A DNA stretch of 64,000 nucleotides, from the NCBI GenBank assembly GCA_001023575.1, contig CP011489.1:1983001-2047000 (forward strand). The letters run 5' to 3'. The position numbers and the translations under genes are program-made. Positions 16,895 to 25,370 of this stretch are shown here, piece by piece; the stretch's first letter is position 1; every line of letters starts with the position of its first letter. Below the pieces are notes generated by a model, which was not told the DNA's origin, did no database searches, and saw only the letters and a list, made by a program, of their open reading frames with translations. The stretch is from Actinobacteria bacterium IMCC26256. GTDB lineage: Bacteria > Actinomycetota > Acidimicrobiia > IMCC26256.

Positions 16895-18379
16895 ATGTCT
16901 TCAAATAACTCGTCTTCAAATAACTCGTCCTCAAATAACCCGTCCGTAAGTAACCGCGCAATCAACGAATTAGATGCTGTTGCTCAGGCTGAGCTTGTGC
17001 GCTCCGGAGACGCAAGCCCATCCGAGTTAGTCGAGGCAGCGATCGCCCGCATTGATGAGGTGAACCCAGTTCTCAATGCTGTTATCCACGACCTGCGCGA
17101 GCGTGCACGCGCGGAGGCCGCGGATCCGGCGCTCCCCGATGGAGCATTTAGAGGAGTGCCGTTTGTAGTCAAGGACCTAGATGGTCCACTCGGTGGGGCT
17201 CCGTATCACAACGGAAATAAATTGCTAAAAGAACTTGGCTACATCGCCCCGACCGACAGCACACTCGTAGCGAAGATGCGCGCTGCGGGCATGATCGCAA
17301 TCGGTAAGACGAATACACCTGAGTTTGGTCTGCAGCCCACTACTGAGCCCGAGGCATACGGCCCAACCCACAACCCGTGGAGCCTTGCGCATGGCCCGGG
17401 CGGATCATCGGGTGGATCCGGTGCAGCGGTCGCTGCAGGGATGGTCGCAGTTGGCCACGCTGGCGATGGTGGTGGATCTATTCGCATCCCGGCAAGCGCT
17501 AATGGGTTAGTTGGGCTTAAGGCGAGCCGAGGTCGTATCTCGCTTGGGCCAGACGAGGGCGAGCCTTGGAACGGTTTTGTTATGCGTGGCGTGCTCACTC
17601 GCAGTGTGCGCGACTCGGGTGCGCTCCTTGATGTGATCGCAGGAGCTGTGCCAGGCGATCCATACGCTGCGCCTAGTCGACATGGTTCATATGCCAATGC
17701 AGTTACTACCGATCCAGGGAGTCTTCGCATCGGCATCTTGACTAGCGCTCCAAGCGCCATGTGCGAGACACACCCAGACTGCGTTGCGGCTACCGAGGAG
17801 GCAGGGCGGATGCTCGAGTCGCTTGGACATCGCGTAGAGGTCTCGTCCCCGGATGCGTTAGCGGAGGATCTGCTCACAAACTTCCTTACAATTCTCTCGA
17901 CCAATGTTGCTGCAGACCTAGATGAAATTGCCGATATTGCAGGGCGCGCGGTTACCGCAGCTGATGTCGAGGCAATTACGTGGAGTTACGCAGAGATGGG
18001 TCGGGCAATTACCGGTGTGCAGGTACAGGCATCGCTTCGATCAATACATGCATGGACTCGCCGAATGCTCTCATGGTGGGATGAGTTTGATCTCCTCCTA
18101 ACCCCGACGCTCGCGGAACCACCACCACTACTCGGGGACCTTGCTCGACCAGATGACCCTGGAACAGCAGCGGCCCGAGCGACTCCATTCGTTGCCTACT
18201 GTGCGCCATTCAACGTCACAGGGCAGCCTGCAATTTCAGTCCCTACGAATATCTCGCCCTCCGGGCTGCCCATCGGGATTCAACTTGTGAGTGGCGCTTG
18301 GCGCGAGGATCTACTCCTCTCTGTTGCCGGGCAACTCGAGCAGGCAATGCCGTGGGCGCAGCGTCGCCCCTCTCTCTAA
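16895..18379 (+). CDS. Amidase signature family hydrolase
   Basis: This 494-aa protein has the Ser-cisSer-Lys triad: Lys93 in FVVKDLDG, cis-Ser in PGGSSGGSG (about 171-172), and nucleophile Ser195 in DGGGSIRIPA. It is not the GatA of this genome, which is at 32236. The family hydrolyses aryl or acyl amides. Residues 2-18 are a SSNN-rich tail created by a 15-bp tandem repeat directly after the start codon and are unlikely to be part of the fold. It follows the DSD1-like gene in the same direction. Confidence 0.9.
   Translation: MSSNNSSSNNSSSNNPSVSNRAINELDAVAQAELVRSGDASPSELVEAAIARIDEVNPVLNAVIHDLRERARAEAADPALPDGAFRGVPFVVKDLDGPLGGAPYHNGNKLLKELGYIAPTDSTLVAKMRAAGMIAIGKTNTPEFGLQPTTEPEAYGPTHNPWSLAHGPGGSSGGSGAAVAAGMVAVGHAGDGGGSIRIPASANGLVGLKASRGRISLGPDEGEPWNGFVMRGVLTRSVRDSGALLDVIAGAVPGDPYAAPSRHGSYANAVTTDPGSLRIGILTSAPSAMCETHPDCVAATEEAGRMLESLGHRVEVSSPDALAEDLLTNFLTILSTNVAADLDEIADIAGRAVTAADVEAITWSYAEMGRAITGVQVQASLRSIHAWTRRMLSWWDEFDLLLTPTLAEPPPLLGDLARPDDPGTAAARATPFVAYCAPFNVTGQPAISVPTNISPSGLPIGIQLVSGAWREDLLLSVAGQLEQAMPWAQRRPSL
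16898..16942 (+). repeat. 15-bp tandem repeat in the amidase N-terminus, 3 copies
   Basis: Units at 16898, 16913 and 16928 read TCTTCAAATAACTCG with two changes in the last. They begin at codon 2 and encode SSNNS units. Confidence 0.95.
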
Positions 18380-18447
18380 CCAAGTCTTAAATACTTAACT
18401 CTGAACTACCCTCTGATGCGGACAAATCAACTCGTGACGGGTGCCTA

Positions 18448-18473
18448 AAACGTGACTAATAAACGTGAGCAAT
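18448..18473 (+). repeat. 13-bp direct duplication covering the AtuA start codon
   Basis: AAACGTGACTAAT (18448-18460) is followed at once by AAACGTGAGCAAT (18461-18473). Each copy holds a GTG; the second is the likely start at 18465. Confidence 0.9.
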
Positions 18474-19850
18474 AAAGTTCTTCGCATCGCTGGAGGCCAA
18501 GGCTTCTATGGAGACACGCCGAGTTCGATCGCTGGCCTCCTAGAGGACGGTATTGACTACCTCTGTCTTGAGGCACTCGCCGAACTAACGCTCGCGATAC
18601 TCCAGAAGGACCGAGCACGCGATGAGTCGCGCGGATATACGAGAGACCTCCCCGTCTACTTAAAGACAGCGATGCCCGCGGTTGCTGCAGGTCGCGTGAA
18701 AGTAATTACCAATGCGGGTGGGATGAACCCAGCAGCGGCAGCGCGCGTGGCAGCCGAGACTGCGCGCGATTTAGGGATTACTGGCCTACGAATAGCGACT
18801 GTTCTAGGGGATGACTTATTTGGTCGACTCGACGAACTCCATGCCGCTACTGCCTCGAAACTAAAACATTTAGATACAGGGGCCGAGTTTCACAGCGCGC
18901 AGGGCGATCCAAGATTCTTTGCTGCCTACCTAGGTGCTCGCCCAATCGTTGAGGCGCTCGACGCAGGTGCGGACATCGTCATCACTGGACGAGTTGCAGA
19001 TGCAGCGCTCTTCCTCGCCCCGCTCATTCATGAGTTTGGGTGGGCTTGGGACGACTGGGATCGACTCGCCGCTGGCGCGCTAGTCGGGCACCTTCTCGAG
19101 TGCTCGGGGCAGACCGCAGGTGGCAACTTCAGTGGCGACTGGTCAAGCATCCCAGAGCCGTGGAGCCTCCCCTATCCAATCGCTGAGGTCGACGCAGACG
19201 GCACAGCAATAATCACCAAGCCTGTTAAATCTGGTGGGCGCGTCGACTTCGACACTGTGAGGCATCAACTCCTATACGAGGTAGCGGACCCGAGTAGTTA
19301 CATGAACCCCGATGTAGTCGCAGACTTCACGACCGCTCAATTTGAAGACCTGAGTGAGGATCGCGTTCGCATAACCGGAGTGCGAGGAAAGCCAGCAACC
19401 CCTACATATAAAGCAGTTCTAGCGCACCACTCTGGTTGGTCTGGCGAGGCACGCGCAGGGTTCGCCTGGCCGTATGCGCTCGAGAAGGCAGAGGCAACCG
19501 CCGCCATTTTTGCTCGACGAGTCTCCGATGCCGGCTATGAAGTAGCGGAGTGGCGCTTTGAATATTGGGGTGTCGACGCATTAGGTGGAGCCGTACCCAT
19601 GCCGGAGTCCGCCGGAGCAGCAGAGCCTAGAGAGGTTGGGCTTCGCGTCGCTTGGCGCTGCGATGACGAGAAAACAGCAGCTTCGATATCTCGCGAGATG
19701 GTTCCTCTCATGCTCTCCGCACCGCCAGCGGGGCACACCACAATGGGGAGAGCTGCGAGTGGATCAACTGAGTTACTTGAGATCTGGCCCACGTTGGTGG
19801 AGAAGTCATTCGTTGATCCCGGAGTCACCGTGACCATCCAGGAGGTCTGA
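18465..19850 (+). CDS. AtuA family acyclic terpene utilisation protein (DUF1446)
   Basis: The 461-aa protein begins MSNKVLRIAGGQGFYGDTP, the glycine-rich opening of the AtuA/DUF1446 family, and continues with VITNAGGMNPAAAA near residue 82 and GRVADAALFLAP near residue 175. AtuA is encoded in citronellol/geraniol catabolic clusters of Pseudomonas, but its biochemical role is not established. In many family members a C-terminal ferredoxin-like domain is fused; here that domain is the next gene. The start is GTG within a 13-bp duplication. No other atu or liu gene is near. Confidence 0.85.
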   Translation: MSNKVLRIAGGQGFYGDTPSSIAGLLEDGIDYLCLEALAELTLAILQKDRARDESRGYTRDLPVYLKTAMPAVAAGRVKVITNAGGMNPAAAARVAAETARDLGITGLRIATVLGDDLFGRLDELHAATASKLKHLDTGAEFHSAQGDPRFFAAYLGARPIVEALDAGADIVITGRVADAALFLAPLIHEFGWAWDDWDRLAAGALVGHLLECSGQTAGGNFSGDWSSIPEPWSLPYPIAEVDADGTAIITKPVKSGGRVDFDTVRHQLLYEVADPSSYMNPDVVADFTTAQFEDLSEDRVRITGVRGKPATPTYKAVLAHHSGWSGEARAGFAWPYALEKAEATAAIFARRVSDAGYEVAEWRFEYWGVDALGGAVPMPESAGAAEPREVGLRVAWRCDDEKTAASISREMVPLMLSAPPAGHTTMGRAASGSTELLEIWPTLVEKSFVDPGVTVTIQEV

Positions 19851-19851
19851 G

Positions 19852-20247
19852 ATGCGCATTTCGCTGAGTGAACTATGCGGGTATAGGTCGGGAGACAAAG
19901 GCAATCTTGTCAATATTGCACTCTTTGCATATAGCGAAGATGTCTACGAGCTAATTAAAAGGGTTGTTACCGCGGAGCGTGTCGCCGAGCACTTTGCACC
20001 ACTTGTACGCGGAGAGGTGACCCGTTATGAGGCCAAGAATCTCCTCGCACTTAACTTCGTGCTTCGTGATGCTCTCGGCGGTGGCGGGCCGAGCACGCTT
20101 CGCGCCGACAACCTAGGAAAAACATTCGGGTGCACCCTTGTTCGCCTAGAGATTGAGGCCCCCGACGATTTAGTTGCAGCCTCTCGTAGATCCCATCCCG
20201 ATACTGGGTGGGCGCGTTCGTACTTGGCGAGCCTTCCTCAGTCTTAG
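19852..20247 (+). CDS. AtuA C-terminal ferredoxin-fold-like domain as a separate protein
   Basis: This 131-aa protein starts 1 bp after the AtuA stop. The opening LCGYRSGDKGNLVNIALFAY and the block RYEAKNLLALNFVLRDALGG match the small domain found fused to or next to DUF1446 proteins. 'Ferredoxin-fold' here refers to the alpha-beta fold; no Fe-S cysteine cluster is present. It very likely forms a complex with AtuA (inference from tandem order and from fused homologues). Confidence 0.8.
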   Translation: MRISLSELCGYRSGDKGNLVNIALFAYSEDVYELIKRVVTAERVAEHFAPLVRGEVTRYEAKNLLALNFVLRDALGGGGPSTLRADNLGKTFGCTLVRLEIEAPDDLVAASRRSHPDTGWARSYLASLPQS

Positions 20248-20293
20248 ATCGTTCCCTTAGCCGCGTTGCCTGCGTTCGCCGCGTTGCACGGCT

Positions 20294-20932
20294 TCACGCA
20301 CTCAAAGTAGGAGTGTTTGGATCTATATCTATAGGGGCTAACGCCGCCGCTACTACCATGTCGAGCCACCGAAAGGTATCGAGAAATACCTCTTCAGTAG
20401 CAGTACGCCCCATAGTTAACCCATGGAAGAAACATGCATATGACTCGCAGTCGAGGTCCCCACGAACTAGTTCGCGATCTCTGGCATCCGAGACAATCTT
20501 TGTCATTGCATCAAGTAAGAGGCGCTGCGATTCGATGACCCCTGCGTTTGATCGACCTCTCGAGATGCTCCGTGCAAGTATTGCGAAGCGAGAACGGCGC
20601 GCTTTTGCAGTCTCAGGGTCGGTCGCCGAGCGGACAACATTGGCGATCAAGAACTCGCGGAACTCTCCCCGAGTTTTGCAAGCGGCAGCATCTCTCAATG
20701 GCTCGCGTCCCTCGCCAATTAAGAGATTGAGATATAGGCGCCCCTCAGCTGCACGAAGCAACTCATCCCTGCCCACGAAGAAGTGATAGAGCGAACTCCT
20801 CGATGTCATCGACTCTGCGAGAATATCCTCAACGTTAAAAGAATCTGCTCCGCCCTGAGCGAGCTGCGAGACTGCAGCCGCAAGAAGTCGGTCGCGTGTA
20901 GAGGCGCTCAAATCTACATTTGCCTTCGCCAC
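20294..20932 (-). CDS. TetR family transcriptional regulator
   Basis: A 212-aa repressor-type protein. The DNA-binding domain covers residues 8-55 with RDRLLAAAVSQLA, VEDILAESMTSRSSLYHFF and RDELLRAAEGR. The C-terminal ligand domain includes REFLIANVVRSATDP and RSRFAILARS. The start is GTG behind GGGAGG. It is convergent with the AtuA pair and divergent from the ABM-like gene; either may be its target. Four 13-bp repeats lie upstream of its start. Confidence 0.88.
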   Translation of the reverse strand: MAKANVDLSASTRDRLLAAAVSQLAQGGADSFNVEDILAESMTSRSSLYHFFVGRDELLRAAEGRLYLNLLIGEGREPLRDAAACKTRGEFREFLIANVVRSATDPETAKARRSRFAILARSISRGRSNAGVIESQRLLLDAMTKIVSDARDRELVRGDLDCESYACFFHGLTMGRTATEEVFLDTFRWLDMVVAAALAPIDIDPNTPTLSA

Positions 20933-20955
20933 TAGCCTCCCCCTCTCGAGTCCCA

Positions 20956-21003
20956 GCTTGATAGTGCCGCTTGATAGTGCCGCTTGATCGTGCCGCTTGA
21001 TTA
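20956..21003. repeat. 13-bp tandem repeat upstream of tetR, 3 full copies and a partial
   Basis: GCTTGATAGTGCC at 20956, 20969 and (one change) 20982, then GCTTGATTA from 20995. It sits between tetR (start 20932) and the ABM-like gene, where regulators would bind, but it has no internal dyad. Confidence 0.92.
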
Positions 21004-21142
21004 AACCCTAAAGATCAAGCCCGGCCGCCGGAGCGGCATGCCATAGTTGTGCGTGGCCTCCTTAGAATCTTGACAACAATCTGCGCTAAGGTCTCGATTC
21101 GGCAGACTCAACCGAGACTGCTCATCAATGCCAAGGAGAATC

Positions 21143-21448
21143 TTGAACCATCTACGAATCGCTGCATACGATGTCACCAAAGGCACGTCGAAGGAGATTG
21201 CTGAGGCCGTATTAATGCCTGGCGGGATGCGTGACATCTTCAAGTCTCAACCCGGATTCCAGGCATACTCGCTCCTCGAGGTCGATGCCGTTACGGTCAT
21301 CTCAATCTCCTCTTGGGAGACACATCAAGAGGCAGAGGATGCAGTCAACGCTGCAGCAGTATGGGTCTCAACCCACCTCCAGGAGCGCCTACACCGCACC
21401 TCCAACTCGGTCGGCGACACGATGTTCTGGGAAGGCTCCGTTAGCTAG
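21143..21448 (+). CDS. Small ABM-like (dimeric alpha-beta barrel) protein
   Basis: I place the start at TTG 21143, because AAGGAGA lies 4-9 nt upstream; the in-frame ATG at 21128 has no ribosome site and would include that site in its coding sequence. The 101-aa product has the feel of antibiotic-biosynthesis-monooxygenase or EthD-like folds: PGFQAYSLLEVD, VISISSWETHQEAEDAV and AAVWVSTHLQERL follow the strand-helix order of that fold. Such domains act as cofactor-free oxygenases or as stress proteins. No catalytic residue is obvious. Confidence 0.6.
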   Translation: MNHLRIAAYDVTKGTSKEIAEAVLMPGGMRDIFKSQPGFQAYSLLEVDAVTVISISSWETHQEAEDAVNAAAVWVSTHLQERLHRTSNSVGDTMFWEGSVS

Positions 21449-21455
21449 TTATTGG

Positions 21456-21491
21456 GCACTGCAGTATTAACAACCACTGCAGTATTAACAA
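21456..21491. repeat. 18-bp perfect direct duplication
   Basis: CACTGCAGTATTAACAAC at 21456-21473 is repeated exactly at 21474-21491, 8 bp after the stop of the ABM-like gene. Confidence 0.95.
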
Positions 21492-21506
21492 CCTAAGACG
21501 CGATGA

Positions 21507-21549
21507 TCTCCCTGCCCGGCGCTAAACCACAAGCGCTTCGGCAGGGAGA
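21507..21549. terminator. Hairpin between the ABM-like gene and ilvC
   Basis: TCTCCCTGCC (21507-21516) pairs perfectly with GGCAGGGAGA (21540-21549), with an inner GCGCT/AGCGC pairing in the 23-nt loop. It separates the convergent genes; no U-tract is clear. A smaller CCCGA/TCGGG stem-loop follows at 21572-21587, nearer ilvC. Confidence 0.6.
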
Positions 21550-21595
21550 CTCATCTCATACCCTTTAACTGCCCGAGAAAAATCGGGAGTACTTC

Positions 21596-22651
<1,056 letters not shown>

Positions 22652-22726
22652 CTAGTAAGCCAACTAAGCGGTTGAGACGTTAGGCGAGCGGTAGGGGTAT
22701 GCGCCCCTCCAAGCCCTCGGCCTCGT

Positions 22727-22766
22727 GTATTTAGTCCTATTTATTCGTATTTATTGCTCTTTATTG
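22727..22766. repeat. 10-bp tandem repeat re-iterating the ilvN stop
   Basis: Four units (22727, 22737, 22747, 22757) with consensus STATTTATTS. On the minus strand each ends in TAA; the first is the ilvN stop codon at 22761-22763 and the later ones lie in the ilvN-ilvC spacer. Confidence 0.88.
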
Positions 22767-23291
22767 CTCACTAGATTTAACAGCCTTGAGCGGGCGAGAG
22801 CCTCTAATCAAGCGAGGCAGCGCCACTCGGCCTGTACGTTGGAGCTCCGAAATCCCGTATGGAGCAAGGAGATCTGCGACAGCATCGAGCCCGTCAGGGG
22901 TACCAGCGACCATGACGGTGACCGAGGCAACCCCTACATCTATGACCTGCCCATCGAAGATTGAGACGAGATCGATGAGGTGTGATCGCTCCTCTGGGCC
23001 GGCCTTGACCGTAGCGATAAGCAGCTCGCGCTCAACCGCATCCGCGGCCGCCAACTCGCGAATCTCAATGACTGGAATGAGTTTGTTGAGCTGCTTAGTG
23101 ACCTGCTCAATTGGAGAGGAGTCACCATCAACCACAACAGTCATACGCGAGTATCGATCATCTTCGGTCGGGCTAACTGCCAAAGAGAAGATGTTGTAAC
23201 CACGGCGGGTAAACAATCCAGCGACTCGCGATAAGACGCCAGCCTTGTTCTCAACGAGGACACTCAGAATGTGATGATGCTGCTCCATCAC
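22761..23291 (-). CDS. ilvN: Acetolactate synthase small (regulatory) subunit
   Basis: This 176-aa protein opens with HILSVLVENKAGVLSRVAGLF, the ACT domain that binds valine in feedback inhibition, at residues 7-80, followed by the second IlvN domain with ERELLIATVKAG. It activates the catalytic IlvB subunit. The start overlaps the ilvB stop by 4 nt. The last codons and stop sit inside a 10-bp tandem repeat. Confidence 0.95.
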   Translation of the reverse strand: MMEQHHHILSVLVENKAGVLSRVAGLFTRRGYNIFSLAVSPTEDDRYSRMTVVVDGDSSPIEQVTKQLNKLIPVIEIRELAAADAVERELLIATVKAGPEERSHLIDLVSIFDGQVIDVGVASVTVMVAGTPDGLDAVADLLAPYGISELQRTGRVALPRLIRGSRPLKAVKSSEQ

Positions 23292-25006
23292 TTTGCTCCA
23301 TTCGGGGTCGGGCCGGGCAGCACATCGCTATTAGATGCGCCGGCGGGGACCATCGGGAAGACCTTCTCACGGTAATCAGTGCGGAAGTCAATGACTACGG
23401 GACGATCGGTAATTGCATTCGCCTTCTCAATTGTTGGTGCAACATCCTCTGGAGCATCAACACGGAACGCAACACAGCCCATCGCCTCTGCCCACTTGAC
23501 ATAATCGGGGAGGTCGGGAGAGAGGTAGACCTCGCTGTAACGCTCCTCGTAGAACATCTCCTGCCACTGGCGAACCATTCCAAGGTATGCATTATTGAGA
23601 ATCGCAACCTTGATCGGGATCTGCTCAGCACTAGCGGTGACCAACTCTTGAGCGGTCATCTGGAAACAACCGTCACCATCAATGGACCAAACTGTGCGGT
23701 CGGGTCGCCCAACTTTTGCACCGATTGCCGCAGGGACAGAGAAGCCCATAGTTCCGAGCCCACCTGAGTTAACCCATGTATACGGATAATCAAATTTCCA
23801 ATGCTGACTAGCCCACATCTGGTGCTGGCCAACACCGGAGGCCACGATTGTGTCGTCGGGTGAGAGGTCTCTGAGTTTCTCGATAACAAACTGTGGCTTG
23901 AGCGGGCCGTCTTCTTCCTGCTCGTAATAGAGCGGAAAGTCCCTCTGCCAGGTGCGGATCTCGCTCCACCATGGAATTAGGTCTGGCCAGTGACGCTTCT
24001 CTAGGTCAGAGCGAACCGCCTTGACCAACTCCTCAATAACTCGACGGCAGTCTCCAACGATCGGGACATCTGGACGACGAACCTTCCCGATCTCGGCTGG
24101 GTCAATATCGACGTGGATGATCTTTGCGTTGGGGGCGAATGCATCGACCTTGCCGGTAACCCTGTCATCAAAACGAGAACCGAGGGCGATTAGTAGGTCA
24201 GCCTCTTGGAGGGCAGTAATAGCGGTATAATTACCGTGCATACCAGGCATACCAAGGCATAGATCATGGCGGTCTGGGAATGCTCCGCGTGCCATCAACG
24301 TTGTGACGACAGGGATACCTGTCATCTCTGCGAGTTCACGCAGCGCCTCAGCAGCACGTGCTTTCAGGATTCCTCCACCTGCGTAGATGACCGGCTTCTT
24401 AGCGGTCCCCATAAGACGCGCTGCATCTTTGATGAGCTTGGTGCTGATCTTGTTAGTGGGCTTGTAGCCGGGGAGGTCAACCGCGTCTGGCCAGTACCAA
24501 TCCATTGAGTCGATTGCAATGTCTTTTGGAATATCAATGAGAACAGGGCCAGGGCGACCGGTGGTTGCCACATGGAAGGCCTCACGAACAATCTCTGGGA
24601 TATCAGCCGGGTCGGTGATCAACCAGTTGTGCTTCGTGACGGGCATAGTGATGCCGACCGTGTCGCACTCCTGAAATGCATCTGTACCAATAACTGAGTA
24701 TGGAACCTGACCCGTGATAACAACAAGAGGGATGGAGTCCATATAGGCGTCACATAGCGGGGTAACGATGTTCGTCGCAGCAGGGCCACTCGTAACAATC
24801 GCGACACCAGGGCGACCAGTGGCGTGCGCATAGCCCTCCGCCATGTGGCCCGCGCCTTGTTCATGGCGAACGAGTATGTGGCGAATCGATGAGTCAATGA
24901 GCGGGTCATAGACAGGCAGAATCGCTCCGCCGGGCAGACCGAATACAACCTCGGTACCCTCTAATTCAAGGCTCTTGATCAGGGCTTGGGCTCCGGTGAG
25001 TTTCAT
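23288..25006 (-). CDS. ilvB: Acetolactate synthase large (catalytic) subunit
   Basis: The 572-aa ThDP/FAD enzyme condenses pyruvate with pyruvate or 2-oxobutyrate, the first common step to Val, Leu and Ile. The activating Glu is in VRHEQGAGHMAEGYA near residue 50; SGPAATNIVTPLCDAYMDS follows; the FAD region has GGGILKA and GSRFDDRVTGK; the ThDP-Mg motif is GDGCFQMTAQEL near residue 445. An AAGGAG ribosome site precedes the ATG. Expression is probably controlled by the leader peptide and hairpins upstream. Confidence 0.96.
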   Translation of the reverse strand: MKLTGAQALIKSLELEGTEVVFGLPGGAILPVYDPLIDSSIRHILVRHEQGAGHMAEGYAHATGRPGVAIVTSGPAATNIVTPLCDAYMDSIPLVVITGQVPYSVIGTDAFQECDTVGITMPVTKHNWLITDPADIPEIVREAFHVATTGRPGPVLIDIPKDIAIDSMDWYWPDAVDLPGYKPTNKISTKLIKDAARLMGTAKKPVIYAGGGILKARAAEALRELAEMTGIPVVTTLMARGAFPDRHDLCLGMPGMHGNYTAITALQEADLLIALGSRFDDRVTGKVDAFAPNAKIIHVDIDPAEIGKVRRPDVPIVGDCRRVIEELVKAVRSDLEKRHWPDLIPWWSEIRTWQRDFPLYYEQEEDGPLKPQFVIEKLRDLSPDDTIVASGVGQHQMWASQHWKFDYPYTWVNSGGLGTMGFSVPAAIGAKVGRPDRTVWSIDGDGCFQMTAQELVTASAEQIPIKVAILNNAYLGMVRQWQEMFYEERYSEVYLSPDLPDYVKWAEAMGCVAFRVDAPEDVAPTIEKANAITDRPVVIDFRTDYREKVFPMVPAGASNSDVLPGPTPNGAK

Positions 25007-25024
25007 CGATACTCCTTCTCTATC

Positions 25025-25066
25025 TCTATTTTGGGGGCTCTATTTTGAGTCTTCTATTTTGGGGAT
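25025..25066. repeat. 14-bp tandem repeat upstream of ilvB, 3 copies
   Basis: TCTATTTTG recurs at 25025, 25039 and 25053 in 14-bp steps, ending 18 bp from the ilvB start. It lies in the 5' UTR between the attenuator hairpin and the ribosome site. Confidence 0.85.
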
Positions 25067-25092
25067 TTAAATATTTGGGGCGGGAAACACGA

Positions 25093-25116
25093 CGCCCCTC
25101 GCATCTGCGAGGGGCG
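25093..25116 (-). terminator. GC-rich hairpin, likely ilvB attenuator
   Basis: CGCCCCTCGCA pairs perfectly with TGCGAGGGGCG (11 bp, tight loop). On the minus strand it is followed by TCGTGTTT, a weak U-run. It lies about 40 nt downstream of the leader peptide stop. Confidence 0.55.
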
Positions 25117-25121
25117 GGAAA

Positions 25122-25155
25122 GTAGCGCACACGCGCCGGAAGGGCGCGGGCGCTA
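25122..25155 (-). promoter_or_regulatory. Hairpin overlapping the leader-peptide stop codon
   Basis: GTAGCGC and GCGCTAC form an outer stem with an inner GCGCC/GGCGC stem. The leader peptide's TAG is inside the 5' arm, so a ribosome waiting at or near the stop would block this fold, as expected for attenuation. Confidence 0.55.
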
Positions 25156-25188
25156 CGGAACTACAAGTACTCGGGTCTGTAAACGCAT
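25153..25188 (-). CDS. ilvB leader peptide (putative)
   Basis: The 11-residue ORF reads MRLQTRVLVVP and stops at TAG. Five of its residues are Leu or Val, with the run Val-Leu-Val-Val just before the stop. This matches the design of branched-chain amino acid leader peptides that sense charged tRNA by ribosome stalling. Its stop is buried in a strong hairpin and a second GC-rich hairpin follows before ilvB. No clear Shine-Dalgarno is visible. The assignment rests on composition and position; translation is not proven. Confidence 0.6.
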   Translation of the reverse strand: MRLQTRVLVVP

Positions 25189-25370
25189 AAGGCCCATACC
25201 TTAGCCCACAGCAAGGGCTAATCCGCAAGCCGTAATCAAGCAAAACATTTCTTGCACCAATTAGAGAGTATTTGAGGCTCAGCAGGGCTTGATCTGCTTA
25301 ATGCTCTGCCTTTCAGCGGCAATCCGAGGCGTCACCCCCACCCGGTGGCTCCTCGCTCGATGCCCCCCGC

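Larger units (their letters stand above)
25007..25370 (-). promoter_or_regulatory. ilvB leader region (gene-free 364 bp)
   Basis: This spacer holds, in transcription order: a TAGCCC/GGGCTA stem (25202-25220), a 11-codon leader peptide, a strong hairpin overlapping its stop, a second GC-rich hairpin, and an AT-rich 14-bp repeat ahead of the ribosome site. A possible promoter is TTGGTG-17 nt-GATTAC upstream of the first stem. The 25275-25370 part shows nothing clear. The whole looks like a transcription attenuator responding to branched-chain aminoacyl-tRNA. Confidence 0.6.

Noticed and set aside
16726-16965. Minus-strand frame with LFEDE repeats
   Set aside because: It is the reverse complement of the amidase N-terminal 15-bp repeat; no start context or family.
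20263-20290. GCCGCGTTGC direct repeat after the small AtuA gene
   Set aside because: Two copies with irregular spacing in GC-rich DNA; too weak to call an array.
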